Part shown: positions 5,577 through 6,892 of the stretch, piece by piece
Layout: each line of letters starts with the position of its first letter
How positions within the stretch are numbered: the stretch's first letter is position 1
Origin: Rhodospirillales bacterium
GTDB lineage: Bacteria > Pseudomonadota > Alphaproteobacteria > Acetobacterales > Acetobacteraceae
Direction: 5' to 3'
Assembly (NCBI GenBank): GCA_028866335.1
Contig: JAGWIL010000084.1
Coordinates: 1 to 6,892 of the forward strand
Length of the DNA: 6,892 nucleotides
Program-made: the position numbers and the translations under genes
The notes under the pieces: generated by a model
Databases searched by the model: none
Told to the model about the DNA's origin: nothing
The model's input: only the letters and a program-made list of their open reading frames with translations

Positions 5577-6364
5577 GCAACCCGGCCCTGGCCAGGATCG
5601 CTGAAATAGCTGTCGATGGCATCGGCGAGGCGCGCCACCAATAGCCGGCGCTGCCTGGGGTCGCGCAGCCGCCGCTCATCCTCGGCATTGCTGAGGCATC
5701 CCATTTCCAACAGGGTTGAGGGGATTGAGGGGTCGCGCAAAACCGCGAAATTAGCACTGCGCTTGGGGTCTGGCAGCAATGGAATGCGGGCCGAGAACGA
5801 GGAGGCGATGTCGTCTGCCAGGGTGGCAGAACCAATTTTGGTCGCGCGGGTTTCCAGGCTGGCCAGAATATTCGCCACTTGCGGCGATACGCCCGCCGGT
5901 GCACCGGTGGGGCCGTCCGCGCTGTTTTCGTCCTGGGCGACGGCGGCGGCCAATTTATCGGATGCCTTGTTGGAAAGGGTAAATACCGATGCGCCACGCA
6001 GATTTGGTTCCGGCAAATGGTCGCAATGCATGGAAAGAAACATATCCGCTTCATGTTCCAGCGCGATATTCACCCGCCCTTCCAGAGAGATGAAAGTATC
6101 GGAGCTGCGCGTCATTCCCACCCGGTAGCGTCTTGTCTCAAACAGGGCCTGGTGAAGCTCCAACGCTGTGGTGAGCGTAATGTTTTTCTCGTAAAACCCA
6201 TCCGGCGCGATGGCCCCTGGGTCATGCCCGCCATGGCCTGGGTCTAGCATGATAAGCGGTTTTTTCCCCGCAGCGCGGGAGCGGCGAGGAACAGCAGCCA
6301 GGCCCGCAGCCCCAAGGCCGAGACGTAGAAAGCCGCGGCGGGTGGCGTAGCAGTTCAGGCACAT
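5570..6364 (-). CDS. N-acetylmuramoyl-L-alanine amidase (Amidase_3, AmiA/AmiC type), Tat-exported
   Basis: Periplasmic zinc amidase that cleaves the bond between MurNAc and L-Ala, needed for wall turnover and daughter-cell separation; 264 residues. A classic twin-arginine signal (TRRGFLRLGLGAAGLAA) ends near residue 32; E. coli AmiA and AmiC are also Tat substrates. The single Amidase_3 domain (about 36-257) shows LDPGHGGHDPG with H44, E59 in YEKN, H113 in SMHCDH, and the catalytic E220 in LLEMGCLSN, so all expected zinc and catalytic residues are present. It has no separate N-terminal AMIN domain. An unusual CLNC pair (C2, C5) precedes the twin arginines. The ATG at 6364 lacks a ribosome binding site; AGGAG at 6396-6392 instead fits a CTG in the same frame at 6385-6383 (six-base spacing, seven extra residues) or an out-of-frame ATG at 6381. 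The PBP1A gene follows, forming a synthesis/hydrolysis pair. Confidence 0.92.
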   Translation of the reverse strand: MCLNCYATRRGFLRLGLGAAGLAAVPRRSRAAGKKPLIMLDPGHGGHDPGAIAPDGFYEKNITLTTALELHQALFETRRYRVGMTRSSDTFISLEGRVNIALEHEADMFLSMHCDHLPEPNLRGASVFTLSNKASDKLAAAVAQDENSADGPTGAPAGVSPQVANILASLETRATKIGSATLADDIASSFSARIPLLPDPKRSANFAVLRDPSIPSTLLEMGCLSNAEDERRLRDPRQRRLLVARLADAIDSYFSDPGQGRVAG

Positions 6365-6381
6365 GGTGCTTGGTCTAACAT
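6355..6381 (-). other. Possible 8-codon leader ORF overlapping the amidase start
   Basis: ATG at 6381-6379 opens MLDQAPCA and ends at TGA (6357-6355), overlapping the amidase ATG (6364-6362) in another frame. AGGAG lies 10 nt upstream of it, while the amidase ATG has no Shine-Dalgarno. Ribosomes ending there could re-initiate on the amidase ATG. This is inference from sequence only, and the amidase could simply use the CTG at 6385. Confidence 0.25.
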
Positions 6382-6480
6382 GCAGCTTTCACTCCTGGCT
6401 AGGACGCCCTGATATTTCCCGGCTTTATCCTTGTTTGGTAACTGGATTATGTCCGTTTTCCGGCGCTTCAGCGGCGGGCC
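6365..6480. other. Intergenic region upstream of the amidase
   Basis: Must contain the leftward promoter for the amidase-PBP operon. On the minus strand CATAAT (in GGACATAATCC, about 6446-6456) is the best -10-like hexamer, but no good -35 stands 16-18 nt upstream, so I do not assign a promoter. No other gene or clear repeat was seen. Confidence 0.3.
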
Positions 6481-6510
6481 TTGCGGAACCTGTGTCCATT
6501 CGGCTATAGC
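6481..6510 (+). promoter_or_regulatory. Sigma70-type promoter of the tRNA-Pro gene
   Basis: TTGCGG (6481-6486) as -35 and TATAGC (6505-6510, or CTATAG one base earlier) as -10 are separated by 17-18 nt. The mature tRNA 5' end at 6521 lies 10-11 nt beyond the -10, leaving room for a very short leader. Confidence 0.6.
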
Positions 6511-6520
6511 CTCGCCGCAT

Positions 6521-6598
6521 CGGAGTGTAGCTCAGCCTGGTTAGAGTACTGTGTTCGGAACGCAGGGGCCGGAGGTTCGAATCCTCTCACTCCGACCA
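6521..6598 (+). tRNA. tRNA-Pro(CGG), CCA end encoded, A at position 37
   Basis: Full cloverleaf reading CCG proline codons. Acceptor arms CGGAGTG (6521-6527) and CACTCCG (6588-6594) pair perfectly. The D stem is GCTC/GAGT with an AGCCTGGTTA loop. The anticodon stem CTGTG/CGCAG (one G-U pair) holds the loop TTCGGAA, with anticodon CGG at 6556-6558. The T arm is GGAGG TTCGAAT CCTCT. A73 discriminator (6595) and genomic CCA (6596-6598) follow. Proline identity features C1-G72, A73, G35 and G36 are present. The odd point is A37 (6559), where known proline tRNAs carry G37, the TrmD m1G site. Confidence 0.93.
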
Positions 6599-6600
6599 TT

Positions 6601-6624
6601 TAAATCATTGAAATTTCTGATTTA
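6601..6624. repeat. AT-rich dyad immediately after the tRNA
   Basis: TAAATCA (6601-6607) and TGATTTA (6618-6624) are perfect 7-bp arms; the spacer contains the palindrome GAAATTTC (6610-6617). It starts 2 nt after the tRNA CCA end. There is no following T run, so it could be a weak tRNA terminator, a processing structure or a protein-binding dyad. Confidence 0.45.
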
Positions 6625-6670
6625 TGTTCGACATGTGAGGCAGAGCCGTGTTTACATGGGCACATGCTGC

Positions 6671-6689
6671 GCCAGCCTCGCGGGCTGGC
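6671..6689 (+). repeat. GC-rich hairpin in the leader of the MFS gene
   Basis: GCCAGCC (6671-6677) and GGCTGGC (6683-6689) form a perfect 7-bp stem with the loop TCGCG. The sequence after it (TAAGTTAGAAG) has no U run. It lies 66 nt before the MFS start codon. It could end tRNA transcription with Rho, or be a structured part of the MFS 5' UTR. I see no known riboswitch here. Confidence 0.5.
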
Positions 6690-6755
6690 TAAGTTAGAAG
6701 CTGTGTCCGGATTTGTTCTGCTGGTCGTTGCGATAATAATAAGGGAGATTTGGCG

Positions 6756-6892
6756 ATGCCGGTCACTTCAGCAGCAGAGATCAGGCGGGCGCGCAACGCG
6801 GTGGCCGCGGCGTTCATGGGCTGGACGCTGGACGCGTTTGATTTCTTTATCCTGATTTTGACCCTCGACAATGTTTCCAAGGCGTTTGGCGT
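6756..6892 (+). CDS. MFS transporter, sialate/lactate:H+ symporter-like, 5' part only
   Basis: First 45 residues of a major facilitator superfamily permease; the rest is beyond the window. After a short cytoplasmic N-terminus (MPVTSAAEIRRARNAV) the first membrane helix carries MGWTLDAFDFFILIL (21-35). This Asp- and aromatic-rich motif is typical of the SHS (sialate:H+ symporter) subgroup, which includes NanT-like and JEN1/lactate-type carriers. The substrate is probably a carboxylate but cannot be named from this piece. AAGGGAG (6741-6747) ends eight bases before the ATG, which supports the start. GATAAT at 6732-6737 resembles a -10 but would leave a leader of about 15 nt, and no good -35 was found. 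Confidence 0.85.
   Translation, partial: MPVTSAAEIRRARNAVAAAFMGWTLDAFDFFILILTLDNVSKAFG

Noticed and set aside
6521..6624. tRNA as a prophage or island attachment site, with the following dyad as att
   Set aside because: No integrase, no second copy of the tRNA 3' end, and no phage or island genes in the window.
6664..6855. 63-codon open frames on both strands over the MFS start
   Set aside because: The MFS frame has a ribosome binding site and a clear family motif; the others are out-of-frame readings.

Overview
The window reads as ordinary chromosome of an alphaproteobacterium, most likely an acetic-acid-bacterium relative (Acetobacteraceae). This rests on the moderately high G+C, the style of the class A penicillin-binding protein and amidase pair, and a sialate/lactate-type MFS transporter beginning at the right edge. 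The family assignment is inference; no rRNA or other phylogenetic marker is present.

Left part (1-2892) is a redox and oxidant-defence neighbourhood built around a divergent promoter region at about 741-917. Leftwards lie a small exported methionine-rich low-complexity protein (429-740, minus) and then a peroxiredoxin-like protein (358 to beyond position 1, minus). The peroxiredoxin appears to start at a rare ATT codon behind a strong ribosome binding site. Rightwards lie three genes chained by ATGA stop/start overlaps: a four-helix b-type cytochrome, a sulfite-oxidase-family molybdopterin enzyme with a Tat motif and a possible lipobox, and an exported DUF1223 thioredoxin-like protein with a CxxC site. 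A periplasmic Mo enzyme with a membrane cytochrome, next to a Met-rich exported peptide, resembles the YedY1/YedZ1/MrpX hypochlorite-scavenging system described in Azospira suillum. Here the cytochrome is of the Ni-hydrogenase b561 type, and a CxxC protein and a peroxiredoxin are added. This is the most interesting hypothesis in the window.

Middle part (2905-6364, minus) is a cell-wall unit: a Tat-type N-acetylmuramoyl-L-alanine amidase upstream of a PBP1A-type glycosyltransferase/transpeptidase, with an inverted repeat overlapping the amidase stop codon. The amidase start is ambiguous, with a short overlapping leader ORF in front of it. The cell-wall unit converges on the redox operon with only 12 nt between stop codons.

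Right part (6365-6892, plus) holds a tRNA-Pro(CGG) gene with a recognisable promoter and encoded CCA. Its anticodon loop has A instead of the usual G at position 37. A 157-nt leader with two inverted repeats follows, and then the first 45 codons of an MFS transporter. No mobile element, CRISPR array or integrase was seen.
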